From DASUUR01 sp036373975 (GTDB taxonomy: Bacteria; Patescibacteriota; Saccharimonadia; Saccharimonadales; Saccharimonadaceae): 17,646 bases of DNA. Both the position numbers and the translations under genes were made by a program. This document shows, piece by piece, positions 6,146-12,170 of the stretch (its first letter is position 1; each line of letters starts with the position of its first letter). The stretch covers positions 1 through 17,646 of the forward strand of contig DASUUR010000033.1 in the NCBI GenBank assembly GCA_036373975.1, written 5' to 3'. The notes beneath the pieces were generated by a model, which had not been told where the DNA came from, made no database searches, and was given only the letters and a program-made list of their open reading frames with translations.

Positions 6146-8532
6146 GTTTTGTGTACAGTAACATCCGAGCTCGCAAAGCCCGCTTTGCACGAAAGCTCAC
6201 TACACCCGTGCGCGTTGGATTGCTCGTGAGCGGCCTGCTCTTACTTGGTGTTGGGGCAGGACTCTTGATAATTACTCAGCCCGTAGGATGGCTATGTATT
6301 GGATTGGCCACACTACCCATATTGCTACGTAAATGGTGGAAAGGGGAGTTGAGGAAGATACCAACCGTTGATCGTGAAGGAAGTATCGATGCCTTGCTCG
6401 ACAGCGAGCTGTTGGCTTGGCTACCAGCTAGCCCTTCACCGCAAGCTATCGCCACCGCGACAATGGAAGTATCTGGCGGACACTTCTTTGCAGCACGTTT
6501 TGGGATTGGCCCTGCATTTCTGCAGCATCTCGTTTCTGATGATCCGTCCCAGTCTGTTGAAGTATGGCAACGGGCTGAAGCACTGCGAAAACACTTCGGA
6601 GAATCGTATATATCTACGCCGATGGTTGTTGTGGCGCTGGTCCAAACGAACCCACAGGCAGCGAATTTATTAGCGCACTTGCAGCTCGATGAGGAAGCGC
6701 TACTTAGCGGTATTGAGTGGTATGAGCATATCCAGGACTTGGTGGCACAGCATGGTGCGGTTAAGCGGACTGGCGGGATCGGTCGGGATTGGTCATTCGG
6801 CTTCGTACCGTATTTGGCACGTTTTGGAGTGAATTTAAGTACGAATATAGCTCGGGGTGGGTTAATCGTTGCTAAATTGGAGGCCCATCAACAGGCCCTG
6901 GATCAAATGTTGGCTACGTTTGGTAGCGGCGGGCGGCAGAATATCGCCTTAGTGGGGCCGGCCGGTGCTGGTAAAACAACTATTGTACAGGCTTTCGCGG
7001 AGATGTTGCTCGATGGCGGTGCGCATATTCCGAATAACTTAAAATTTCGCCAGGTTATTAGCCTTGATGCATCATCGTTAATTGCTAGCGCGCCAGGCCG
7101 TGGTGAGCTTGAGCAGCTTGTGTATCAGCTCATGAATGAGGCCTACTCTGCCAAGAATATTATCCTTTGTCTCGATGACGCTCAGCTATTCTTCGAAGAG
7201 GGTATTGGCTCGGTAGATTTGAGCAATATCTTACTGCCCGTGCTAGAAGGTGGAGGCTTGCGAATAATTTTGACAATGGATGAGCAGCGACTACTCCAGA
7301 TTGCGCAAAAGAATCCGGCACTGGTTAACGTCCTGAATCGTATCTCTGTCGCGTCAGCTACGCAGAGCGAAACCTTAAAGGTGCTGCAAGACCAGCTGAT
7401 CGTCACGGAGTTCCAGTACGGGGTTACCTATATGTACCAGGCATTGCAGGAGGCCTATCGCTTAAGCGAGCGCTATGTGCATGAGCTGGCCATGCCAGGG
7501 CGAGCAGTCAAGTTGCTTGTGTCGGCTGCAAACTACTCAGAGCAGGGATTGGTCACGGCTCATTCGGTACAGCAAGCTATTGAGAAAACTTTGAATATCA
7601 AGGTGGGTGTTGCAAATACAGACGACGAGCGAGAGCGGCTATTGAATATGGAACAGCTTATCCATGAGCGAATGATCAATCAGACCCATGCAGTGAGCGT
7701 GGTGAGTAACGCCCTGCGCCGTGCCCGAACCGGTGTACGCAACCAGAATCGGCCGATTGGAACCTTTTTGTTCCTGGGGCCCACTGGGGTGGGTAAGACC
7801 GAGCTCTCCAAAGCCTTGGCAGATGTGTACTTTGGCGGTGAAGAGCGGCTAATACGGCTGGATTTAAACGAATATGTGGGGCCAAATGATGTCGCACGAC
7901 TGATTGCTGACGGAGCTGAAGATGCCCACAGCCTAACAGCACAGGTTATGAAGCAGCCGTTTAGTGTGGTGCTGCTTGATGAAATTGAAAAGGCGCATCC
8001 GAATGTGCTTGCCACACTGTTGCAGATGCTTGACGAGGGCATCCTACGCGATGTGCGTAACCGTGAGGTGAGCTTTAGGGACGCGATAATCATTGCAACA
8101 AGTAATGCCGGCGCAGATAGAATCAGGGAATATATTGATCAGGGTTTGCAGCTTGAACAGTTCGAGGATCAGTTCGTTAATGAACTAATTGACACTCAAC
8201 AATTTCGCCCTGAGTTCTTGAACCGCTTTGATGAAATAGTGGTGTTCCGCCAGCTAAACAAAGAGGAACTGCTGCAAGTGATCGACTTGATTCTTGCAGG
8301 CATTAATAAGAACCTTGCGCTGCAAAAAGTGAGCGTTTCGGTTGAGCCGGACGCTAAACTCAGACTAGTTGAGGCTGGCTACGATCCGCGCTTAGGCGCT
8401 CGCCCCATGCGTAGAGTGGTGCAGCGCACAGTCGAGAACTTGTTTGCTAAAAAGATGCTGACTGGACAGGTGCAGCCTGGTGAAGTTATTACAATCACGC
8501 TGCAAGATATTGAAGAAGGATTAGTTAGGTGA
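6133..8532 (+). CDS. Membrane-anchored Clp-like double AAA+ ATPase
   Basis: The start is taken at ATG 6133, giving 799 residues; an upstream in-frame start at 6070 lies deep in the preceding gene. A basic N-terminus precedes two hydrophobic segments (about 26-47 and 49-64), so the protein is membrane-anchored. A degenerate Clp-N-like helical region follows. First AAA+ domain: Walker A GPAGAGKTT (about 275-283), a weak Walker B ILCLDDAQ, and no recognisable arginine-finger RRF. Second AAA+ domain: Walker A GPTGVGKTE (about 549-557), Walker B VVLLDEIEKAHP (about 612-623), sensor-1 ATSNAGAD, arginine-finger region RPEFLNRFDEI (about 695), and sensor-2 GARPMRR (about 755). The Clp/Hsp100 substrate pore loop (GYVG) expected before Walker B is missing, replaced by a shorter ADGAEDAHS segment. 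The protein resembles ClpC but may not thread substrates in the usual way. It sits between two small membrane-protein genes that overlap it. Confidence 0.88.
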   Translation: MESVSFVYSNIRARKARFARKLTTPVRVGLLVSGLLLLGVGAGLLIITQPVGWLCIGLATLPILLRKWWKGELRKIPTVDREGSIDALLDSELLAWLPASPSPQAIATATMEVSGGHFFAARFGIGPAFLQHLVSDDPSQSVEVWQRAEALRKHFGESYISTPMVVVALVQTNPQAANLLAHLQLDEEALLSGIEWYEHIQDLVAQHGAVKRTGGIGRDWSFGFVPYLARFGVNLSTNIARGGLIVAKLEAHQQALDQMLATFGSGGRQNIALVGPAGAGKTTIVQAFAEMLLDGGAHIPNNLKFRQVISLDASSLIASAPGRGELEQLVYQLMNEAYSAKNIILCLDDAQLFFEEGIGSVDLSNILLPVLEGGGLRIILTMDEQRLLQIAQKNPALVNVLNRISVASATQSETLKVLQDQLIVTEFQYGVTYMYQALQEAYRLSERYVHELAMPGRAVKLLVSAANYSEQGLVTAHSVQQAIEKTLNIKVGVANTDDERERLLNMEQLIHERMINQTHAVSVVSNALRRARTGVRNQNRPIGTFLFLGPTGVGKTELSKALADVYFGGEERLIRLDLNEYVGPNDVARLIADGAEDAHSLTAQVMKQPFSVVLLDEIEKAHPNVLATLLQMLDEGILRDVRNREVSFRDAIIIATSNAGADRIREYIDQGLQLEQFEDQFVNELIDTQQFRPEFLNRFDEIVVFRQLNKEELLQVIDLILAGINKNLALQKVSVSVEPDAKLRLVEAGYDPRLGARPMRRVVQRTVENLFAKKMLTGQVQPGEVITITLQDIEEGLVR

Positions 8533-9065
8533 GAGAACGGATTGAACGGCATCTTGGTCAATTGGTGTACGGCGCCATAGACGGTACGGTAACAACCTTT
8601 GCTGTGGTGGCCGCGGCAGCTGGTGCACAACTGAACCCGCTCGTAATTATTGTGCTTGGGTTGGCCAACTTGGTTGCCGATGGCTTCTCGATGGGCGCCA
8701 GCGCCTACTTGTCGGCCAAATCAGAGCGGGATTTAGAGCAGTCACACGGCGAAGGCGAGTATCAGAAGAGTCCAATTAGCAAGGGTACGGTTACATTTGC
8801 GGCATTTGTGGTCGCAGGATTTGTGCCACTGCTGGCATATGTTGTGGATGGGATCTTAGGCCTGCGCATGGATAAAGCCACTTTGTTTTCGATCAGCTGT
8901 TTCTTGACCGGGGCGACCTTTATGGGGATCGGAATCTTAAAAGGACAGTTGACAAAAACGAGTCCACTCAAGGCTGCGTTAGAAACCTTGCTGCTTGGCG
9001 GTATTGCGGCCGGCTTGGCGTATTTACTTGGTGACGTATTGGCTGGTGCACTCGGTGCAAAATAA
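8529..9065 (+). CDS. VIT1/CCC1-family transporter, short form
   Basis: A 178-residue protein from GTG 8529, whose GTGA overlaps the stop of the ATPase gene; AAGGA near 8517 serves as ribosome binding site. Family motifs are GAIDGTVTTFAVVAAAAGA in the first helix and NLVADGFSMGASAYLSAKSERD at the end of the second. Three further hydrophobic helices follow. VIT1/CCC1 proteins export Fe2+ or Mn2+ from the cytosol. The loop between helices 2 and 3 is short (about 25 residues), so the cytoplasmic metal-binding domain of plant-type VIT1 is absent. The Glu of the classical SMAAGEY motif is not conserved here. Substrate therefore remains open. Translational coupling with the membrane ATPase is notable. 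A terminator hairpin includes its stop codon. Confidence 0.85.
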   Translation: MRERIERHLGQLVYGAIDGTVTTFAVVAAAAGAQLNPLVIIVLGLANLVADGFSMGASAYLSAKSERDLEQSHGEGEYQKSPISKGTVTFAAFVVAGFVPLLAYVVDGILGLRMDKATLFSISCFLTGATFMGIGILKGQLTKTSPLKAALETLLLGGIAAGLAYLLGDVLAGALGAK

Positions 9066-9090
9066 AAGACGAACTGCTTCGTCTTTTATT
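9061..9090. terminator. Bidirectional intrinsic terminator
   Basis: A perfect 13-bp stem, AATAAAAGACGAA/TTCGTCTTTTATT, around a CTGC loop contains the stop codon of the transporter gene. T-rich arms on both strands let it serve the plus-strand operon and the minus-strand tRNA-Arg. Confidence 0.8.
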
Positions 9091-9092
9091 CT

Positions 9093-9169
9093 TGGTGCCC
9101 CGAGTTGGATTCGAACCAACGACCTTAGGCTTAGAAGTCCTCTGCTCTATCCAGCTGAGCTATCAGGGC
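9093..9169 (-). tRNA. trnR: tRNA-Arg (anticodon TCT)
   Basis: The cloverleaf can be drawn on the minus strand. The acceptor GCCCTGA pairs with TCGGGGC (one G-U), the T-arm is GTTGG-TTCGAAT-CCAAC, the D-arm is GCTC...GAGC, and CCA is encoded. The anticodon loop CTTCTAA gives TCT, reading AGA. The anticodon stem is unusually weak: GAGGA faces GCCTA with only the three central pairs being Watson-Crick. It shares a terminator with the upstream operon. Confidence 0.92.
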
Positions 9170-9187
9170 GTAATTGTAGATAATACC

Positions 9188-9262
9188 TGGTGCGGGTGGC
9201 GAGAATCGAACTCGCGTCTCAAGCTTGGAAGGCTAGCATATTAGCCACTATACGACACCCGC
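9188..9262 (-). tRNA. trnG: tRNA-Gly (anticodon TCC)
   Basis: Acceptor GCGGGTG pairs with CACCCGC, the T-arm is GCGAG-TTCGATT-CTCGC, the anticodon loop CTTCCAA gives TCC, and CCA is encoded. One mismatch is seen in the anticodon stem. It is probably co-transcribed with tRNA-Arg, 18 bases away, from the minus-strand promoter near 9274. Confidence 0.95.
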
Positions 9263-9273
9263 ATGCTTAAGGC

Positions 9274-9282
9274 AGTATACCA
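9274..9282 (-). promoter_or_regulatory. Extended -10 promoter of the tRNA-Gly/tRNA-Arg unit
   Basis: TGGTATACT on the minus strand (TG, one base, TATACT) is an extended -10 about 12 bases before the tRNA-Gly 5' end. It is divergent from the tRNA-His promoter. Confidence 0.6.
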
Positions 9283-9311
9283 TAAAACGTATAGGAATTT
9301 GTGCAAAATTC

Positions 9312-9320
9312 TGGTACAAT
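9312..9320 (+). promoter_or_regulatory. Extended -10 promoter of tRNA-His
   Basis: TGGTACAAT is an extended -10 (TG, one base, TACAAT), 19 bases before the tRNA-His 5' end. No clear -35 was found. Confidence 0.6.
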
Positions 9321-9339
9321 ACCACAAGTAAAACGCTAT

Positions 9340-9417
9340 GGCGGATGTAGCTCAGTAGGTTAGAGCGCTGGATTGTGGCTCCGGAGGCCGTGGGTTCGAA
9401 CCCCATCATTCGCCCCA
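9340..9417 (+). tRNA. trnH: tRNA-His (anticodon GTG)
   Basis: The gene encodes the extra G-1 (9340) paired with C73, as expected for tRNA-His. Acceptor GCGGATG pairs with CATTCGC (one G-U), the D-arm is GCTC...GAGC, the anticodon stem is CTGGA/TCCGG with loop TTGTGGC giving GTG, the T-arm is GTGGG/CCCAT, and CCA is encoded. Its last five bases are the first five of a 20-bp perfect hairpin. Confidence 0.95.
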
Positions 9418-9457
9418 AGAAAAATATCTTACCGTGTGTAAGATATTTTTCTTGGGG
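9413..9457. terminator. 20-bp perfect hairpin overlapping the tRNA-His 3' end
   Basis: Arms 9413-9432 and 9438-9457 are perfect reverse complements around the loop CGTGT. The inner part (ATATCTTAC/GTAAGATAT flanked by A5 and T5) works as an intrinsic terminator. The outer part pairs the tRNA's own CCCCA with TGGGG downstream, which is unusual. Confidence 0.75.
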
Positions 9458-9475
9458 AAGCATAGAGTCACGCAA

Positions 9476-9504
9476 TTGTTATTTCATGAGGCAGTATTTA
9501 GAAT
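9476..9504 (+). promoter_or_regulatory. Promoter of the orphan gene at 9534
   Basis: TTGTTA (9476-9481), 17 bases, TAGAAT (9499-9504). A transcription start near 9511 leaves a leader containing the AGAAAGGA ribosome binding site (9521-9528). Confidence 0.6.
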
Positions 9505-9533
9505 AGAGAATGTCCTTACGAGAAAGGAACCCC

Positions 9534-10016
9534 ATGTCTGATCGTGAAGCGGCCCTTGCATGGATGTTGCACGGCATCGGCCCCGACCGTATGCGTGCGT
9601 CACTCATTCCATATCGCGACGAACGCCTTCGGATCTCAAACCTCGCCTGCTTGTATTTGGATCCGCCGCACTTTCGGGTGATGCCTTCCTGCGAAAGCAT
9701 TCAGTCGCGGTTTCGGATGAGCGAGGCAGACGCGGCAAAGAAGATTATTGGCTGCAAACCAGGCGCAGATTGGGCAGATTTTGTGGAGTCTCATGAGCGT
9801 CAGATCCAAGAGTGGTACCCGAGGCTTAGCAGGGATAGCTCCAAGCTGCTCGCCTTGGCTGAGCTTGAAGCTCGGAAAGATCGTCTCCCCCTGGCAATGA
9901 TCGCTTTCGGAGTCACAGACTCTGGGGAAGAGGTGGCGATTCTCTCCACACACGCAGCGCTCAGGGTTGACCTGGCGCTCGTCAGGCTTCGTGACGCATG
10001 CCAGCTTCTTGCCTAG
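9534..10016 (+). CDS. Orphan soluble protein of unknown function
   Basis: A 160-residue protein from ATG 9534, five bases after AGAAAGGA. An in-frame ATG at 9510 lies at the predicted transcription start and has no ribosome binding site, so it is rejected. No membrane segment or signal peptide is visible. The protein is mostly helical in character, with MSDREAALAWMLHGIGPDRM at the start, an SEADAAKKIIGCKPGADWADF segment near the middle, and a beta-like C-terminal part (LPLAMIAFGVTDSGEEVAIL) before a final helix. I recognise no family. It stands alone next to tRNA-His, with its own promoter and a strong GC stem-loop behind it. Its codons are G+C-rich compared with the envelope genes nearby, which suggests recent acquisition at a tRNA locus. 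Confidence 0.65.
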   Translation: MSDREAALAWMLHGIGPDRMRASLIPYRDERLRISNLACLYLDPPHFRVMPSCESIQSRFRMSEADAAKKIIGCKPGADWADFVESHERQIQEWYPRLSRDSSKLLALAELEARKDRLPLAMIAFGVTDSGEEVAILSTHAALRVDLALVRLRDACQLLA

Positions 10017-10031
10017 GTGACGTAAGGATTA

Positions 10032-10057
10032 CCCGAGGGGCTTCTTAGCCCCTCGGG
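10032..10057 (+). terminator. GC-rich stem-loop after the orphan gene
   Basis: A perfect 10-bp stem CCCGAGGGGC/GCCCCTCGGG with a TTCTTA loop sits 16 bases after the stop codon. The sequence that follows is GGGTCTATTG rather than a T run, so termination strength is uncertain. Confidence 0.55.
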
Positions 10058-10082
10058 GGGTCTATTGTAATAAGGACAGCGG

Positions 10083-10111
10083 TTGACTATACTGGCTTCC
10101 AGATTAGTAAT
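10083..10111 (+). promoter_or_regulatory. Promoter of the FMN-binding protein gene
   Basis: TTGACT (10083-10088), 17 bases, AGTAAT (10106-10111) ends 12 bases before ATG 10124, with no Shine-Dalgarno between. An overlapping alternative is TTGTAA, 17 bases, TATACT, ending near 10093. Confidence 0.5.
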
Positions 10112-10123
10112 CAACTATGACGT

Positions 10124-10591
10124 ATGATTGAAGCCGCACAAAAAATTCTTAATGAAATTAGCTATGCGACTATCGCCACGGTAAGTGATAGTGGTGAGCC
10201 ATGGAACACGCCTGTATTTTATGCACATGAGGGGGCTACGCTGTATTGGTCTTCTCACCCAAACTCTGTACATTCAAAGAATATTGCTACTAATAGCAAA
10301 GCATTTATCGTCATCTATAACTCAAATGCTCAGCAGGGCCAAGGCATTGGCCTGTATATGCAAACCACGGTTCGTGTACTCCAAGATGAGCAAGAGATTG
10401 CCCGCGCTCTAAAGCTGCTTGGCGAACGTCGAGGGGAGCCCTTCAGGCATATCGAGAAATTTATCGGGACTGGCCCGCAGCGTATTTATGAGGCAACACC
10501 ACTGCAGATGTGGACGAACGACGCGCGTAAAGACAGTGACGGTGATTTTATTGAAGATTTTCGCACTCCGGTGACTACGGGCGAGACTTGA
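10124..10591 (+). CDS. Pyridoxamine 5'-phosphate oxidase-like FMN-binding split-barrel protein
   Basis: A 155-residue protein of the FMN-binding split-barrel superfamily. After a first helix (IEAAQKILNEISY) comes the characteristic strand pair ATIATVSDSGEPWNTPVFYAHEGATLYWSS, then SVHSKNIATNSKAFIVIYN, and a C-terminal region ending in an acidic tail. Members bind FMN or F420-type cofactors and act as oxidoreductases on varied substrates; true PdxH activity cannot be claimed from this. The start is ATG 10124; no ribosome binding site is visible, and the promoter lies very close, as with several backbone genes in this window. Its base composition resembles the backbone rather than the two orphan genes on either side, so the orphans may have been inserted around it. 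Confidence 0.8.
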   Translation: MIEAAQKILNEISYATIATVSDSGEPWNTPVFYAHEGATLYWSSHPNSVHSKNIATNSKAFIVIYNSNAQQGQGIGLYMQTTVRVLQDEQEIARALKLLGERRGEPFRHIEKFIGTGPQRIYEATPLQMWTNDARKDSDGDFIEDFRTPVTTGET

Positions 10592-10616
10592 CTTTATATG
10601 GTTTTTATGATACTGT
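10588..10616 (+). promoter_or_regulatory. Promoter of the orphan gene at 10667
   Basis: TTGACT (10588-10593, overlapping the preceding stop codon), 17 bases, TACTGT (10611-10616). The leader that follows carries a small hairpin GCAAGG/CCTTGC (10628-10647) before the GGAG ribosome binding site. Confidence 0.5.
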
Positions 10617-10666
10617 ATTAACAATCTGCAAGGGGTAAGATCCTTGCGGCGAACATTGGAGTAGAG

Positions 10667-11299
10667 ATGACTGAGAATCTCATTGAGCTTGCCCGGCGCA
10701 CGGGCTCCGACACTTACGGCGCGCTTTTCAAGTACGCGTACGAGAGTGAGCTGGAGTTCCGCTACTGCCCAGGCGACCTTTTCCCGCTCATCCTCGTGCT
10801 GAGGATGTTGCTGGAAGACCGGTTCAAGGTGTTCTACAAGACGAACTGGCGCTACGACCGTAGCGACAGCTGCATGTCATCCACCATGATCTACCTGCAT
10901 GACCCCGCTGGTCGTTACCGCTCAGCCACACTGGATGCAATCGCTGAGATTGTGTTCGATGAGGCGGCCGAAGTGCGCTGGGAGTTCCCTGACCCGGACG
11001 CCTGGAGCAGCGAAGGCTGGTCGTCTGATTCGTCTCACGGGACGATCCAGATGGCGCGCGTTGAAGGCCCGATGAGCGGTGGTGGCTATGGCCACGGCGT
11101 ATCTGCCACACTTGCCCTGCTGCACTTGGCGGCGAGCGAAGGTGGCAAGCGGCTCGTAACGGAGGAATTGGAGAAGGGCGTGATGCGTCTTTCTGCCGAG
11201 GAACTCAACACGGGTGAACGCACGCCGATTGGCTTTTTGCGGTGGATTTCCCATGGCAACTCCAACCACTATGGCAACTGCGTTTTGCAGCTACTGTAA
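10667..11299 (+). CDS. Orphan soluble protein of unknown function
   Basis: A 210-residue protein from ATG 10667, with GGAG at 10658-10661. No signal peptide or membrane span is visible. The N-terminal half has helical and aromatic segments (LFKYAYESELEFRYCPGDLF, then MLLEDRFKVFYKTNWRYDR). The middle is rich in Trp, Ser and Asp (EFPDPDAWSSEGWSSD), followed by a glycine-rich SGGGYGHGVSATLALLHL. The C-terminus ends GNSNHYGNCVLQLL. No known family is recognised. The gene has its own promoter overlapping the upstream stop codon, G+C-rich codons, and is followed by about 180 bases of non-coding sequence ending in a clear terminator. Confidence 0.65.
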   Translation: MTENLIELARRTGSDTYGALFKYAYESELEFRYCPGDLFPLILVLRMLLEDRFKVFYKTNWRYDRSDSCMSSTMIYLHDPAGRYRSATLDAIAEIVFDEAAEVRWEFPDPDAWSSEGWSSDSSHGTIQMARVEGPMSGGGYGHGVSATLALLHLAASEGGKRLVTEELEKGVMRLSAEELNTGERTPIGFLRWISHGNSNHYGNCVLQLL

Positions 11300-11512
11300 G
11301 AGTTGGTAGTCATGTGGTAGCAAGGTAGATTGATCGGATGTGCTTAGCAAGACCTGGGTGTGGCATGTAAATGCTACTGTGTGACTGCTTTACCTAACGA
11401 TCAACACCGGCACTACTCCAGATGTACCAATAACGCTGCCTGGGCGTATTCCCAGGTCCTCCCGCAGGATAGCGGGGGCCACTCTACTTTAAATACTGTG
11501 GCCTATTTTTTT
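11300..11512 (+). ncRNA. Candidate structured non-coding RNA or long 3' UTR
   Basis: No convincing gene lies in this stretch. It contains consecutive hairpins: CCTGGG/CCCAGG (11439-11444 with 11451-11456), then CTCCCGC/GCGGGGG (11459-11465 with 11472-11478), then the terminator stem at 11477. I compared it by eye with tmRNA, RNase P, SRP and T-box signatures and saw none of their conserved blocks. It may be an independent small RNA or the 3' UTR of the preceding gene. Confidence 0.35.
11477..11512 (+). terminator. Intrinsic terminator
   Basis: The stem GGCCAC/GTGGCC (11477-11482 with 11498-11503) is followed by TATTTTTTT. It closes the second accessory stretch before the sortase-like gene. 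Confidence 0.7.
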
Positions 11513-11551
11513 ACCCAAAAATAATGTCTACGCAGCGTTATTACAAGGATA

Positions 11552-11579
11552 TTGACCTCAGGACAAAGTAGCGCATAAT
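11552..11579 (+). promoter_or_regulatory. Promoter of the sortase-like gene
   Basis: TTGACC (11552-11557), 16 bases, CATAAT (11574-11579) gives a start near 11586 and a leader of about 15 bases with only a weak AAAGG. Confidence 0.6.
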
Positions 11580-11600
11580 AGAGGCAAAGGCATAGTACTT

Positions 11601-12170
11601 ATGCCAAAAATTTATATGAGATATCATTACCAAAAAGGGGCATCATTTGATACTGAGGGGAAAGGGCGAGGAAAGATCGTCTTTTTCGGGTTTGTCCTAT
11701 TGATTGCGGGCGGGTATGTTGGCTTCTTGATGATTCTGCCATCGATTGGTGGCGGGCCATTAGTACAGCATGATGCTGTAGCTACAAAGATTCGCAGTGT
11801 TGCACCGGGTGGTGACGGAAACTACCTTTATATTCCGAAAATTAATGTGCAGGTCATGAACGGTACTGCAAATGCAGATTTTAAAGGTGAGCCCAATAAG
11901 ACTCTTGAGGTAACTGCATCCGCCTTTACGCTTGCCACTACGCCCACGCAGACCTTGGCTGCTTCACCGTTTGCACGTTTGGATCAGCTGACCAAGGGCG
12001 ATGAGATTTTTGTTGATAATAACGGCACCCGGTACGCCTATAAAGTGACCGATCAGGCCGACAAGGCTACATTACTGCTCTATACGCCGGATAAGTCAAA
12101 GGGCGTAAAAGCTGAGAGAGTTGGCACTATCGCTTGGAACGATGGTGATCCAAAGCTGCAAGCGAATTAG
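11601..12170 (+). CDS. Membrane-anchored sortase-fold protein lacking catalytic Cys and His
   Basis: A 189-residue protein with a basic, cytoplasmic N-terminus and one membrane helix (about residues 25-46), followed by an extracytoplasmic domain. That domain carries sortase-like landmarks: YLYIPKINVQV (near 75-85), then SPFARLDQLTKGDEIFVDNNG (about 122-142) and YAYKVTD, then ATLLLYTPDKSKGVKAERVG. In sortases the catalytic Cys sits in a TLxTC strand and the His in a GHR-like motif before the 'F..L..L..GD' segment. Here the TLxTC equivalent reads TLLLY, no His occurs anywhere in the extracytoplasmic domain except His57 near the membrane, and the whole protein has no cysteine. An Arg (173) near the usual catalytic Arg remains. 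It is probably a catalytically inactive sortase relative acting as a binding or structural protein. It is convergent with murA, and the two stop codons overlap. Confidence 0.7.
   Translation: MPKIYMRYHYQKGASFDTEGKGRGKIVFFGFVLLIAGGYVGFLMILPSIGGGPLVQHDAVATKIRSVAPGGDGNYLYIPKINVQVMNGTANADFKGEPNKTLEVTASAFTLATTPTQTLAASPFARLDQLTKGDEIFVDNNGTRYAYKVTDQADKATLLLYTPDKSKGVKAERVGTIAWNDGDPKLQAN

Noticed and set aside
8529..9065. Truncated transporter pseudogene
   Set aside because: The protein is shorter than plant VIT1 because the cytoplasmic metal-binding domain is absent. The membrane helices and family motifs are intact, and the gene is coupled to its operon.
11300..11512. tmRNA, RNase P, SRP RNA or T-box leader
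   Set aside because: None of the conserved blocks of these RNAs could be found on either strand by eye; kept only as an unnamed structured RNA candidate.
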